DNA of 15,242 nt from Desulfovibrio sp. (GTDB lineage: Bacteria; Desulfobacterota; Desulfovibrionia; Desulfovibrionales; Desulfovibrionaceae): the NCBI GenBank assembly GCA_020217165.1, contig JAIWOE010000083.1, positions 1 to 15,242 on the forward strand, written 5' to 3'. Positions within the stretch are counted from its first letter, which is position 1; every line of letters starts with the position of its first letter. Both the position numbers and the translations under genes were made by a program. The notes below the pieces were generated by a model that did not search any database, was not told the origin of the DNA, and worked only from the letters and a program-made list of their open reading frames with translations. Below, one piece after another: positions 6,810 to 14,566 of the stretch.

Positions 6810-7511
6810 ATGGCTTCGGAATTCAGGCGAGGGTTCACGGCCCTGCTGCCCGTGGCCGCCAGCGTGGCGGTGTACGGCAGCGTGCTGGGCGTGCTGGCGG
6901 CGCAAAAAGGATTGGATTGGTTGGACATGCTGTGCATGGACCTGGCGGTATTCGCCGGGTCGGCCCAGTTTGTGATGGTGGAAATGTGGGACGGCCCGCT
7001 GCCCGTCCTGGAGATGGCCGCGGCGGTGCTGGTGATCAACCTGCGGTACCTGCTCATCGGCGCGTCCCTGGCGCCCCTGTTCCAGGGGCAGCCCCTGTGG
7101 CGCAAGCTGGGCGTCATCCATCTGGTAGCGGACGAGAACTGGGCCGTGACCATGGCCGAGACGCGCCGCGGCCGGGGCTCGGTGGCCTTCCTGCTGGGCG
7201 GCGGCGTGTGCATGATCGGCATCTGGACCCTGGGCACCGTGGCCGGGGTGCTGGGGGGCTCTCTCATCGCCCATCCCGAGGCATATGCCCTGGACTTCGC
7301 CTTCACCGCCGTGTTCACCGCCCTGACCGTGGGACTGTGGCGGGGCCGGCGGGATCGCCTGCCCTGGCTGGCGGCGGCGGTGCTGGCCGTGCTGGCGGAA
7401 CGTTGGCTGCCGGGCAAGTGGTACATCATCATCGGCGGCCTGGGCGGCGCCCTGGCGGCCATGCTGCAGCCGGAATCCCCGCGGGAGGCAGATCATGCAT
7501 CCGTCCGCTGA
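6810..7511 (+). CDS. azlC: AzlC-type branched-chain amino acid exporter, large subunit
   Basis: A 233-residue inner-membrane protein of the AzlC family. With AzlD it forms a two-part exporter for branched-chain amino acids and analogues. Family hallmarks are visible: FAGSAQFV near residue 50, the NLRYLLIGASLAP segment near 80, and DENWA near 110 at the position where relatives have TDE(A/S). About six hydrophobic segments span residues 15-40, 45-65, 66-90, 128-155, 165-185 and 190-222. The start ATG at 6810 has AGGAG four bases upstream. Its 3' end overlaps azlD by 17 bp, so the two should be translationally coupled. No AsnC/Lrp-type regulator, often found beside such genes, is next to it here; the divergent neighbour is rubredoxin-ROO. 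Substrate is inferred from family only. Confidence 0.93.
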   Translation: MASEFRRGFTALLPVAASVAVYGSVLGVLAAQKGLDWLDMLCMDLAVFAGSAQFVMVEMWDGPLPVLEMAAAVLVINLRYLLIGASLAPLFQGQPLWRKLGVIHLVADENWAVTMAETRRGRGSVAFLLGGGVCMIGIWTLGTVAGVLGGSLIAHPEAYALDFAFTAVFTALTVGLWRGRRDRLPWLAAAVLAVLAERWLPGKWYIIIGGLGGALAAMLQPESPREADHASVR

Positions 7512-7806
7512 ACTCCCTGCGGCCCTGGCCATCGGTCTGGCCGCCCTGGCCACCTACGGCCTGCGAGCCGGTGGGCTTCTGCTGGCCGAACGCCTGCCCA
7601 AAACAGGCCGCCTGCGCCGGGGCATGGATGCCCTGCCCGGAGCCCTGCTGCTCTCCCTGGTGGTGCCTTCCATCGCCAATGCCGGCCCCTGGGGCGTGCT
7701 GGCCGCGGGTATCACCGCCCTGGTGGCCTGGCGCAGCCGGAACATGCTGGTGGCCATGCTCCTGGGCATGGCCGTGGTGCTGGTGCAGCGGCAGCTGGGC
7801 CTGTGA
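7495..7806 (+). CDS. azlD: AzlD-type branched-chain amino acid exporter, small subunit
   Basis: A 103-residue membrane protein, the usual partner of AzlC. It has three or four hydrophobic helices, at about residues 8-30, 43-62, 65-80 and 84-101. The AzlD signatures are present: TYGLRAGGLLLAERLP near the start, and ALPGALLLSLVVPSI in the middle. The ATG at 7495 is preceded by GGAGG seven bases upstream, inside the azlC coding end. The stop lies only four bases from the stop of the convergent SDR gene, leaving no room for a private terminator. Confidence 0.92.
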   Translation: MHPSAELPAALAIGLAALATYGLRAGGLLLAERLPKTGRLRRGMDALPGALLLSLVVPSIANAGPWGVLAAGITALVAWRSRNMLVAMLLGMAVVLVQRQLGL

Positions 7807-7810
7807 CCCC

Positions 7811-8569
7811 TCAGGCAGTCCCCTGCCCCACGCGCACGGTCTGCCCGTGCCAGCGGGCCGGGTCTGCCTCCAGCAGCCGGGCCAGCCATACGGCGGAGGC
7901 CTGGGCCGAGAGCAGTTCCCCGCGCTCGTGCCAGGGGGTGAACATGGCCCGCACCGCCTCGCCCCCGCCGCCCGTGGCGGCCCGGGCCTGCTGCTGCATG
8001 CGCGTCTCCACCTTGCCGGGCTGGTAGACGAAGCATGTCACCACGCTGGTTTCCGCAGCCAGCTGGCGCATGAGATGCTCCTCGAAGGCCTTGGCCGCGC
8101 AATACAGCCCAATGCCCGGCATGGCGATGGACGCCGCCCCCGAGCCGAACAGCACGTAGCACCCCGCCTTTTGCCGCAGGAGCACGGGATACGCCGCCCG
8201 GGCCAGCTGCCAGGCGGCCTTGCAGCTGGCGTTGGTCACGTCGTCATATTGTTTTTCGTCCAGCTCCCAGAGGTGCGGGCCGGGGTGCAGCACCCCCGCG
8301 GCATGGATGACCCCGGCAAAACCGCCCAGGGCTACGGCCTGATCCACGCAGGCCCGGGCCACCCTGGCGCTGGCGGCGTCGCCATCCACCACGGCCACCT
8401 TGACCTTGTACCCGGCCTCCAGGGTTTTTTTGGCCTCCTTGAGGGGAGCTTTGGTGCGGGCGTTGAGCACCAGATGCGCCCCCTGCATGGCCAGGGCATC
8501 GGCCAGGGCCCTGCCAATGCCGTGGGAGGCCCCCGTCAAGACGATGGTTTTATTTGCCAGCCAACTCAT
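7811..8569 (-). CDS. Short-chain dehydrogenase/reductase (SDR) family
   Basis: A 252-residue NAD(P)-dependent oxidoreductase of the classical SDR type, acting on an unknown alcohol or ketone in the cytoplasm. The cofactor motif TGASHGIG is at 12-19. NAR at 36-38, after the second strand, suggests NADP(H). D63 fits the adenine-contact residue. The catalytic set appears to be N113, S143, Y156 and K160, the last two within YCAAK. The usual NNAG motif is replaced by HAAG at 89-92, a tolerated variant. The length is typical. GAGG six bases before the ATG at 8569 supports the start. It diverges from the M16C peptidase, with 67 bp between the starts, and meets azlD tail to tail. No substrate can be inferred from context. 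Confidence 0.92.
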   Translation of the reverse strand: MSWLANKTIVLTGASHGIGRALADALAMQGAHLVLNARTKAPLKEAKKTLEAGYKVKVAVVDGDAASARVARACVDQAVALGGFAGVIHAAGVLHPGPHLWELDEKQYDDVTNASCKAAWQLARAAYPVLLRQKAGCYVLFGSGAASIAMPGIGLYCAAKAFEEHLMRQLAAETSVVTCFVYQPGKVETRMQQQARAATGGGGEAVRAMFTPWHERGELLSAQASAVWLARLLEADPARWHGQTVRVGQGTA

Positions 8570-8588
8570 GTATACCTCGCGTGCTCAT

Positions 8589-8618
8589 GGCCGCGCCCTA
8601 CATCTTGCATGCGCGGCC
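8589..8618. repeat. Inverted repeat in SDR / M16C divergent promoter region
   Basis: GGCCGCG at 8589-8595 and CGCGGCC at 8612-8618 are perfect 7-bp arms 16 bp apart. They fill most of the 67-bp gap between two divergent genes, so a shared operator or a leader hairpin before the peptidase ribosome binding site is possible. GC-rich arms like this can arise by chance in this genome. Confidence 0.35.
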
Positions 8619-8636
8619 CGTTCTGGAGGATCACCC

Positions 8637-11603
8637 ATGACATCTGCACCCACCCTGCACGGCTTCGTCCTGGAACGCGAAACCACGCTTCAGGAATACC
8701 ATACCCTCGTCCGCCTGTGGCGGCACCAGAAAACCGGCGCGCGCTATCTGTCCCTGTGCAATCAGGACGACAACAAGGTCTTTGCCGTCACCTTCCGCAC
8801 GCCGCCCAAGGATTCCACAGGGGTGGCGCACATTCTGGAGCATTCCGTGCTCTGCGGCTCCCGCAAGTATCCTGTCAAGGAACCGTTTGTGGAATTGATG
8901 AAGGGCTCCCTGCAGACCTTCCTCAACGCCTTCACCTATCCCGACAAGACATGCTACCCTGTTGCATCCACCCATGCCAAGGATTTTTACAATCTGATGG
9001 ACGTGTACCTGGATGCGGTGTTCTTCCCGCGCATCACCCGGGAAATCTTCATGCAGGAGGGCTGGCATCTGGCCCGGCCGGAACCGCAGGGCCCCCTGCA
9101 ATTCAAAGGGGTGGTGTACAATGAGATGAAGGGAGCCTACTCCTCGCCGGACACCGTGTTCCGGGAACTCGTGCAGCATTCGCTGTATCCCGACACCTTG
9201 TACAGCCTGGATTCCGGCGGCGATCCGGCCGCCATCCCTCAGCTCACCTACGACGCCTTCAAGGACTTCCATGCCCGGTATTATCATCCGTCCAATGCCT
9301 TTTTCTTCGGCTACGGCGACGATCCCGAGGACGAGCGCCTGCGCCGCGTGGCTGCATACGTCGATCAGTTCGAGCCCCTGGCCGTGGATTCGTCCATCCC
9401 CCTGCAACCCCCCTTTGCCGGCCCCCGGCGCATCGAGGACGTGTATGCCGCCGGCGAGGAAGGCGGGCAAAAGGCCTTCTTCTGCTGCAATTGGCTCCTA
9501 GGCGAAACCCTGCCCCAGGGCGATTCCGTAGCTGCAGCGGCGGAAAACCTGGCCTGGCACATGCTGGATGAACTGCTGGTGGGCCTGCCCGGCGCTCCCC
9601 TGCGGCAGGCCCTGCTGGACAGCGGCCTGGGTGAGGATCTGGCCGGCGGCGGCCTGGAAGCTGAGCTGCGCCAGATGTTCTTTTCCACCGGCCTCAAGGG
9701 CATTGAGCCGGAGAACGCCCAGGCCGTGGAGACCCTGATTTTCAACACCCTGGCTGCCCTGGTGGAGCACGGTTTCCCGCCGGAATACGTGGCCGCGGCG
9801 GTGAACTCCGTGGAATTCGACCTGCGGGAGAACAACACCGGCAGCTATCCCCGCGGGCTCAACCTCATGCTCCGGGCCCTTACCACCTGGTTGTACGACA
9901 AGGACCCCCTGGCCCTGCTGGCCTTCGAGGCGCCCCTAGCGCACCTGAAGGACCGCCTGGCCCGGGGCGAACGCGTCTTTGAGGAAATGATCCGCACCCA
10001 GCTGCTGGAAAATCCTGCCCGCACCGCCGTGCTCCTGCGGCCGGACCCTGCGTTGGCCGCCCGCCGCAGCCAGGAAGAGGCCCAACGGCTGGAGGCCATG
10101 GTGGCGGAGCTGCGGGCCGCCAATCCGGATTTCGAAGAAGCAGTCGCCCGGGAGGCCGCCCGCCTGGAGACCCTGCAGGCCACCCCGGACGATCCCGCCC
10201 TGCTGGCGTCCATCCCCCACCTGCGGGTGGCGGACCTGCCGCGGGAGAACCAGATCCTGCCCATCGAAGCACAGACCATGCACGGCGTGCCGGTATACAC
10301 CCACGCCCTGGACACCGCCGGGGTGGTCTACCTGGACCTGGGCTTCCACCTGGACGGCCTGGACCGCGAGGCCCTGGCCCTGGTGCCCCTCTTTGGCCGG
10401 GCCCTGGTGGAAACCGGCACCGCCAGGCGGGACTTCATCTCCCTGGCCATGCACATCAGCGCCACCACCGGGGGCATAGACCCCGCCACCTTTGCCGGCG
10501 CCCGGATGGATTCGGCCGCGCCAGTGCAGCTGCTGCTGTTGCGGGGCAAGGCCACCGTCTCCAACCATCAGGCATTCTTTGATATCCTGCGGGAGGTGCT
10601 CCTGGAAGCCACCCTGGCGGACCAGGACCGCATCCGCCAGCTGGTGCTGGAGGAAAAAGCCCAGATGGAGGAAAGCCTGGCGCCTGCGGGGCATGCCATC
10701 GTGGTCTCGCGCCTGCGGGCCGGGCTCAACGCTGCCGGTCAGGTGGCGGAAGTCATGGGCGGGCTGGAACAGCTGCACGTGCTGCGCCGGCTGGCCGAAC
10801 AGGTGGAGTTGGACTGGCCAGCCGTGCGCCAGGCCCTGCTCCAACTGCGGGACCGGCTGCTGCACCGGGCCAGCCTGGTGGTGAACATCACCGCCGACGC
10901 CGGGTCCCTGGCGGCCATGGAGCCAGCCCTGGCGCGCCTGGTGGCTGCCCTGCCGGCCGCCGGCGCCGGCCATGGGCCATCGGCCAATCTGCCCCTGCTG
11001 GACCTGCCCGCGGCCGAAGCGTTGTGCATCCCCTCTCAGGTGAACTTCGTGGGGGTGGGGGTGGACTGTTATGGTCAGGGGCTGGCGCCCCACGGTTCCC
11101 TGCAGTTGGCGGCGCGCTTTGTGCGGTCAGGATATTTGTGGGAAAAGATCCGCGTCCAGGGCGGCGCTTACGGGGCGTTCTGCTTCATGGACCGGCTGTC
11201 CGGAGCCCTGAGCCTCGTCTCCTACCGCGACCCCAACGTGGAGCGCACCCTGGAGGCCTTCCTGGCCCTGGGAGACTGGCTGGCCACCCTGGACCTGAGC
11301 CCCGCGGCCATGGAAAAGGCCATCCTGGGCGCCATCAACGAGGTGGACGCCTACCTGCTGCCGGACACCAAGGGCTACCTCGCCTGCCTGCGCCGGCTCA
11401 CCCACGATACCGACGCCGCCCGCCAGCGCATGCGCGAGGAAATCCTGCACGCCACGGTGGAGGACCTGCGCCGACTTGGCGTCTTCCTGCAGCAGGCCCT
11501 GCCCCGGGGCCGGATGTGCGTCATCGGCTCGCGCCAGACCCTGGAACCCCTGGCCCAAACCCGACACCGCGGGCAAGACTGGGCACTGCAATCACTACTT
11601 TAG
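8637..11603 (+). CDS. M16C zinc metallopeptidase (PreP / insulinase family)
   Basis: A 988-residue protease of family M16C, related to presequence protease PreP, which closes around and degrades short unfolded peptides. Two homologous halves are expected in one chain. The inverted zinc motif HILEH is at 65-69, with H65 and H69 as ligands and E68 as catalytic base. The distal glutamate is probably E163 in YNEMKGAYS. In the C-terminal half, R839 and Y845 in IRVQGGAYG match the conserved Arg/Tyr pair of the family, so the active site looks complete. There is no signal peptide; it should be cytoplasmic. The frame stays open upstream to 8400, but the ATG at 8637 is the start: GGAGG lies eight bases before it and family similarity begins just after. 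An intrinsic terminator begins 49 bp after the stop. Nearest alternatives are other M16 subfamilies, but length and motifs favour M16C. Confidence 0.94.
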   Translation: MTSAPTLHGFVLERETTLQEYHTLVRLWRHQKTGARYLSLCNQDDNKVFAVTFRTPPKDSTGVAHILEHSVLCGSRKYPVKEPFVELMKGSLQTFLNAFTYPDKTCYPVASTHAKDFYNLMDVYLDAVFFPRITREIFMQEGWHLARPEPQGPLQFKGVVYNEMKGAYSSPDTVFRELVQHSLYPDTLYSLDSGGDPAAIPQLTYDAFKDFHARYYHPSNAFFFGYGDDPEDERLRRVAAYVDQFEPLAVDSSIPLQPPFAGPRRIEDVYAAGEEGGQKAFFCCNWLLGETLPQGDSVAAAAENLAWHMLDELLVGLPGAPLRQALLDSGLGEDLAGGGLEAELRQMFFSTGLKGIEPENAQAVETLIFNTLAALVEHGFPPEYVAAAVNSVEFDLRENNTGSYPRGLNLMLRALTTWLYDKDPLALLAFEAPLAHLKDRLARGERVFEEMIRTQLLENPARTAVLLRPDPALAARRSQEEAQRLEAMVAELRAANPDFEEAVAREAARLETLQATPDDPALLASIPHLRVADLPRENQILPIEAQTMHGVPVYTHALDTAGVVYLDLGFHLDGLDREALALVPLFGRALVETGTARRDFISLAMHISATTGGIDPATFAGARMDSAAPVQLLLLRGKATVSNHQAFFDILREVLLEATLADQDRIRQLVLEEKAQMEESLAPAGHAIVVSRLRAGLNAAGQVAEVMGGLEQLHVLRRLAEQVELDWPAVRQALLQLRDRLLHRASLVVNITADAGSLAAMEPALARLVAALPAAGAGHGPSANLPLLDLPAAEALCIPSQVNFVGVGVDCYGQGLAPHGSLQLAARFVRSGYLWEKIRVQGGAYGAFCFMDRLSGALSLVSYRDPNVERTLEAFLALGDWLATLDLSPAAMEKAILGAINEVDAYLLPDTKGYLACLRRLTHDTDAARQRMREEILHATVEDLRRLGVFLQQALPRGRMCVIGSRQTLEPLAQTRHRGQDWALQSLL

Positions 11604-11608
11604 AACAA

Positions 11609-11637
11609 TTGACACATCATTGCAGTAGATTTATTGT
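11609..11637 (+). promoter_or_regulatory. Strong sigma70-like promoter
   Basis: TTGACA at 11609-11614 is a perfect -35 box. It is followed after exactly 17 bp by TATTGT at 11632-11637, a 4/6 match to the -10 box. This is the best promoter match in the window. Transcription should begin near 11644, which is only about ten bases before a terminator hairpin. It could drive a very short RNA, or cheV through a terminator that is sometimes bypassed. Confidence 0.55.
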
Positions 11638-11643
11638 AGAATC

Positions 11644-11699
11644 CCTGATACGAAAGGTCATGCGGCGAGATATCACCTCCTCGCAGCATGACCTTTTTT
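11644..11699 (+). ncRNA. Candidate small RNA (~55 nt) with anti-Shine-Dalgarno loop
   Basis: The predicted start of the promoter at 11609-11637 and the end of the T run at 11699 define an RNA of about 55 bases made almost entirely of one hairpin. The stem is 11 bp, a G/A mismatch, then 5 bp. The ten-base loop AUAUCACCUC, with the next two stem bases, contains AUCACCUCCU, as in the 3' end of 16S rRNA. Such a loop could pair with Shine-Dalgarno sequences. That it is a real, separate RNA is inference; it may be only the terminator of the peptidase gene or a leader of cheV. Confidence 0.35.
11653..11699 (+). terminator. Intrinsic terminator after M16C peptidase gene
   Basis: AAAGGTCATGC at 11653-11663 pairs perfectly with GCATGACCTTT at 11686-11696. 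An inner stem, GCGAG (11665-11669) with CTCGC (11680-11684), extends it after one mismatch. The run of six T bases at 11694-11699 follows. This is a textbook rho-independent terminator for the plus strand. The reverse strand has only TTT, so it should work mainly in one direction. Confidence 0.85.
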
Positions 11700-11810
11700 C
11701 GCGCGGTATGCCGCCACGCCGCCGGCCTGGTCCAGCACGACCAGATCCAGGGGGAACCGCCGAAGGCGTGCGGGGGCGCATTCACACGGCCAGGCAATTT
11801 GAGGGGACCC

Positions 11811-12803
11811 ATGAGCCAGACCAATATCCTGCTGGAATCCGGCACCAACGAGCTGGAAATCGTCGAGTTTTATCTTACCGAAACCCTGTCCAATGGCAAG
11901 AAATACACCGGCTACTATGGCATCAACGTCGCCAAGGTGCTGGAGATTATTCGGGTTCCCAAAATCACGGAAATGCCCAACCTCCCCCACCCCTCGGTGC
12001 TGGGGGCCTTCAACCTGCGCGAGCGAATCATCCCCCTGGTGGACCTCTCCCAGTGGCTGGGCAAGACCAAGGCCGGCGTGGAGGCGGAAAAGGTCATCGT
12101 CACGGAGTTCAACCGCGTCACCAACGCCTTTCTCGTCAGCGGCGTCACGCGCATCCATCGCCTGAGCTGGGAGCAGATCCGGCCGCCGAGCTCCCAGATG
12201 CTGCATTTTTCCGGCGAATCCATCACCGGCGTGGTCAACCTGGAAGACCGGGTGCTGTTCATCCTGGACATGGAAAAAATCGTCAGCGAACTGTGCCCGT
12301 CCCTGGCCCTGCAGGAGATGGATGACACCGACTTCACCGCCCTCGCTCCCTCCTCCGACGGCGTGGTCGAGGATCCCGGCCATTACAAGGTGCTCATCGC
12401 CGACGATTCTGGCACCATCCGCAACATGATGGCCGCCAACCTGGCCAAATTGGGCTTTGAGGTCACGGCCACCGTGGACGGCGCCAAGGCCTGGGAACAG
12501 CTCCAGAGCTGGAAACAGACCGCCGCGGACCAACGCCGGCCCATTCACGAATTCGTCCAGGTCATCATTTCCGATATCGAAATGCCGGAGATGGATGGCC
12601 ACTCCCTCACCCGGCGCATCAAGGAGGATCCCGTGCTCAAACAGACGCCGGTGCTGCTGTTCTCCTCCCTCATCACCGAGAGTCTGCGGCACAAGGGCGA
12701 GGCCGTGGGCGCCGACGACCAGATCTCCAAGCCGGACATCAAAACCCTGGCAGACCGCACCCGCGCCCTGGGCCAGCGGTACATGCAATCCCTGCGGGTC
12801 TGA
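11811..12803 (+). CDS. cheV: CheV-type chemotaxis coupling protein (CheW-REC)
   Basis: A 330-residue cytoplasmic adaptor that links chemoreceptors to the CheA kinase and can be tuned by phosphorylation. The CheW-like domain covers about 15-165. The receiver domain covers about 192-325. Its acidic pair D198-D199 is in IADDSG, the phospho-acceptor D255 is in ISDIEMPEMDG and the conserved lysine K307 is in ISKPD, so the receiver should be active. The frame is open further upstream, to 11688, but that would run through the terminator hairpin. The ATG at 11811 has GAGGGG five bases before it and begins at the family's normal N terminus. No cheA, cheW or receptor gene is nearby. The leader from 11700 to 11810 holds a short inverted repeat, CTGGTC-CAGCAC-GACCAG, at 11727-11744. 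Confidence 0.93.
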   Translation: MSQTNILLESGTNELEIVEFYLTETLSNGKKYTGYYGINVAKVLEIIRVPKITEMPNLPHPSVLGAFNLRERIIPLVDLSQWLGKTKAGVEAEKVIVTEFNRVTNAFLVSGVTRIHRLSWEQIRPPSSQMLHFSGESITGVVNLEDRVLFILDMEKIVSELCPSLALQEMDDTDFTALAPSSDGVVEDPGHYKVLIADDSGTIRNMMAANLAKLGFEVTATVDGAKAWEQLQSWKQTAADQRRPIHEFVQVIISDIEMPEMDGHSLTRRIKEDPVLKQTPVLLFSSLITESLRHKGEAVGADDQISKPDIKTLADRTRALGQRYMQSLRV

Positions 12804-12882
12804 CCCGGCGGCCCGCCGTGAAAGTTGTGTATGGCAGGATGGATGTTGACAAACACCCAAAGTCTGTTTCAAGAGTTGTTGC

Positions 12883-13326
12883 ATGCCCATCAAGCAGCAT
12901 CCCGCGCATCAGGTCTTTCAGGAGTTCCTGACCAAGAACCAGCTCAAGCTCACGCCGCAGCGCATGTGCATTCTGGACGTGTTCCTGAAATACCGGGGGC
13001 ATATGGCGTCCGAAGAACTGTACGAGCAGGTCAAAAAGCGCGATCCGCACATCGGCCAGGCCACGGTGTACCGCACCCTCAAGCTGCTGTCCGGCTCCGG
13101 GCTGGCCAAAGAAGTCCACTTCGGTGACGGGTTGACCCGGTACGAGAACACCCACGGCGAAGAACATCACGACCACCTGATTTGCGAACGCTGTGGCAAA
13201 AATCTGGAAGTGGTGGACCCCCGCATCGAGGCCTTGCAGGAAGAGCTGGCCGCCCGCCACAACTTCACCCTCACCTCGCACCGCATGTACCTCTATGGCC
13301 TGTGCGGCGAATGCCGCAAGGGCTGA
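12883..13326 (+). CDS. fur: Fur-family metal-dependent transcriptional regulator
   Basis: A 147-residue repressor of the Fur superfamily. The winged helix DNA-binding domain is residues about 10-85, with LTPQRMCILDVF and the recognition region QATVYRTLKLL. The dimer domain follows, with the metal-binding cluster EEHHDHLIC at 93-101. The two cysteine pairs C101-x-x-C104 and C141-x-x-C144 should hold the structural zinc. H126 and H133 are further possible ligands. The HHDHLIC form and the C-terminal TSHRMYLYGLC resemble Fur more than PerR or Zur, but the subtype is not certain. The start ATG at 12883 has only a weak ribosome binding site (AAGAG about nine bases upstream). TTGACA at 12846-12851 could be a -35 box but lacks a good -10. 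I found no clear Fur box upstream. Confidence 0.85.
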   Translation: MPIKQHPAHQVFQEFLTKNQLKLTPQRMCILDVFLKYRGHMASEELYEQVKKRDPHIGQATVYRTLKLLSGSGLAKEVHFGDGLTRYENTHGEEHHDHLICERCGKNLEVVDPRIEALQEELAARHNFTLTSHRMYLYGLCGECRKG

Positions 13327-13397
13327 TGCCGCAGCACGCCCCGCGTGCCCGTTACAGCGCCACATTTACAGCCAGTCCCGGCCATAACGGGTAAGCC

Positions 13398-14402
13398 ATG
13401 TTCACGACCTCTTCCGCCCCGTCCGCCAGGGCCTTCCTGAGCCACAAGCAGCGCAACGTGCTGCATTCGCTCATTCTCCTGCTGGCAAACGTCCTGCTGG
13501 CCGGCGTGGTGGGCTGGGCCGTGGCCGGGCGTGAAGGTGTATACTGGGCCGTGGTGCTCATGGCGGGCCTGCTGTTTTTCATGCCCCGGGTGGGACCGCG
13601 GGCCCTCTTGCGCATGCATGGCGGCGTGGCGTTGCCCCCGGCCCAGGCGCCGGCCCTGCACATCATCCTCGACCTGCTGTGCCTTCAGGCCCGCATCTCC
13701 CCGCCCATGCTGTACTATGTCCCCACGCCGCACATGAACGCCTTTGCCGTGGCCGGCCGCGGGGACGATCCTCCCGCCCTGGCCCTGACCGACGGCCTGC
13801 TGCGCGCCCTGCCCCTGCGGGAGCTGGCCGCCGTGATGGCCCACGAGCTCTCCCACCTGCGGCATAACGACATGCGGGTCATGGCCATGGCCGACGTGGC
13901 CGGCCGTGTCACTTCCTCCTTTTCCCTTATGGGCCAGCTGTTGTTGCTGTTGCACCTACCCTGGCTGCTGGTGGAGGAACATCCCGTGCCCTGGCTGCTC
14001 ATTGCCATCCTCCTGGTTGCGCCCATGGTTTCGGCGCTGCTGCAGCTGGCCCTGTCCCGCTCTCGGGAATTCGAGGCCGACCTGGAAGCCGCGCGCCTGT
14101 GCGGGGATCCCCTGGCCCTGGCCAGCGCCCTGGCCCGCATGGAACGAACCCAGCATCCCATGCTGTCCCGCGTGCTCTTTCCCGGCCGGCAGGACCCCAA
14201 TCCCTCCCTGTTCCGCACCCATCCGGACACGGGGGCGCGCATTGCCCGGCTGACGGAACTGGCCCGCAGCGGCGCCTTTACCCCCCTGCTGGACGATGCC
14301 GCTTTGCAGCACGCCCTGGACGCTGCCGGCGCTGCCTGGCCGACAACCGGCATGGCCCGCCCCGCCCGCCAGACCAGGAAGGCTTGGCAGCTCTGGCGCT
14401 AA
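13398..14402 (+). CDS. M48-family membrane zinc protease, HtpX-like
   Basis: A 334-residue inner-membrane protease of family M48, likely degrading damaged or misfolded membrane proteins. Two hydrophobic segments at about 22-43 and 47-63 come first. Then comes the cytoplasmic zinc site HELSH at 149-153. Two more hydrophobic segments follow at about 175-192 and 198-218. The third zinc ligand is E224 in REFEAD, fitting the family's ExxxD pattern with D228. This order matches HtpX, though the protein is about 40 residues longer and the C-terminal tail after about 260 is Ala/Arg-rich. The ATG at 13398 has a poor Shine-Dalgarno (GGGTAA). Arms CCCGTTA (13348-13354) and TAACGGG (13385-13391) could pair and cover that site. 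It lies 71 bp after fur on the same strand. I leave the symbol empty because several M48 subgroups share these features. Confidence 0.88.
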   Translation: MFTTSSAPSARAFLSHKQRNVLHSLILLLANVLLAGVVGWAVAGREGVYWAVVLMAGLLFFMPRVGPRALLRMHGGVALPPAQAPALHIILDLLCLQARISPPMLYYVPTPHMNAFAVAGRGDDPPALALTDGLLRALPLRELAAVMAHELSHLRHNDMRVMAMADVAGRVTSSFSLMGQLLLLLHLPWLLVEEHPVPWLLIAILLVAPMVSALLQLALSRSREFEADLEAARLCGDPLALASALARMERTQHPMLSRVLFPGRQDPNPSLFRTHPDTGARIARLTELARSGAFTPLLDDAALQHALDAAGAAWPTTGMARPARQTRKAWQLWR

Positions 14403-14467
14403 GGCCTGCCTCGTGAAAAAGGGGAAGGTGCAAGCAGACGCCTGCCTTGGGGGGAATCAGACTGGAC

Positions 14468-14495
14468 TTGCGTATTTTTGGCAGCCTGTTATCCT
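14468..14495 (+). promoter_or_regulatory. Weak candidate promoter before cNMP-binding gene
   Basis: TTGCGT at 14468-14473 and TATCCT at 14490-14495 are 16 bp apart and match sigma70 boxes at 3/6 and 4/6. Transcription would start near 14502, about 65 bases before the GTG I chose for the next gene. It lies in a 164-bp gap with no other gene. Confidence 0.3.
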
Positions 14496-14566
14496 ACGGC
14501 CACGCACTGGGAGTCGTGAACCACCCTCCTGTCTTGCGTGCACCTGCAACGCTGCGAGTTCTGCCT

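Noticed and set aside
7799..7816. GCCTG/CAGGC hairpin over the convergent azlD and SDR stops
   Set aside because: A 5-bp stem with an 8-base loop and no T run is too weak to call.
8400..8636. Upstream in-frame extension of the M16C peptidase
   Set aside because: It would overlap most of the divergent SDR start. The ATG at 8637 has a strong GGAGG and matches the family's N terminus.
6665..9124. 819-codon open frame on the plus strand
   Set aside because: It runs across azlC, azlD, the SDR gene on the other strand and the start of the peptidase in the wrong frame. The translation is Gly/Pro/Arg-rich with no domain, as is usual for a shadow frame in GC-rich DNA.
9936..11093. 385-codon frame antisense to the M16C peptidase
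   Set aside because: It lies entirely within the peptidase coding region, is Gly/Gln/His-rich, and has no domain.
12806..12818. CGGCG-GCC-CGCCG hairpin after cheV as terminator
   Set aside because: The stem is only 5 bp and there is no T run. Such GC-rich hairpins arise by chance in this genome.
11673..12893. 406-codon frame antisense to cheV
   Set aside because: CheV on the plus strand has complete CheW and receiver domains. The antisense product has no motif and would run into the terminator hairpin.
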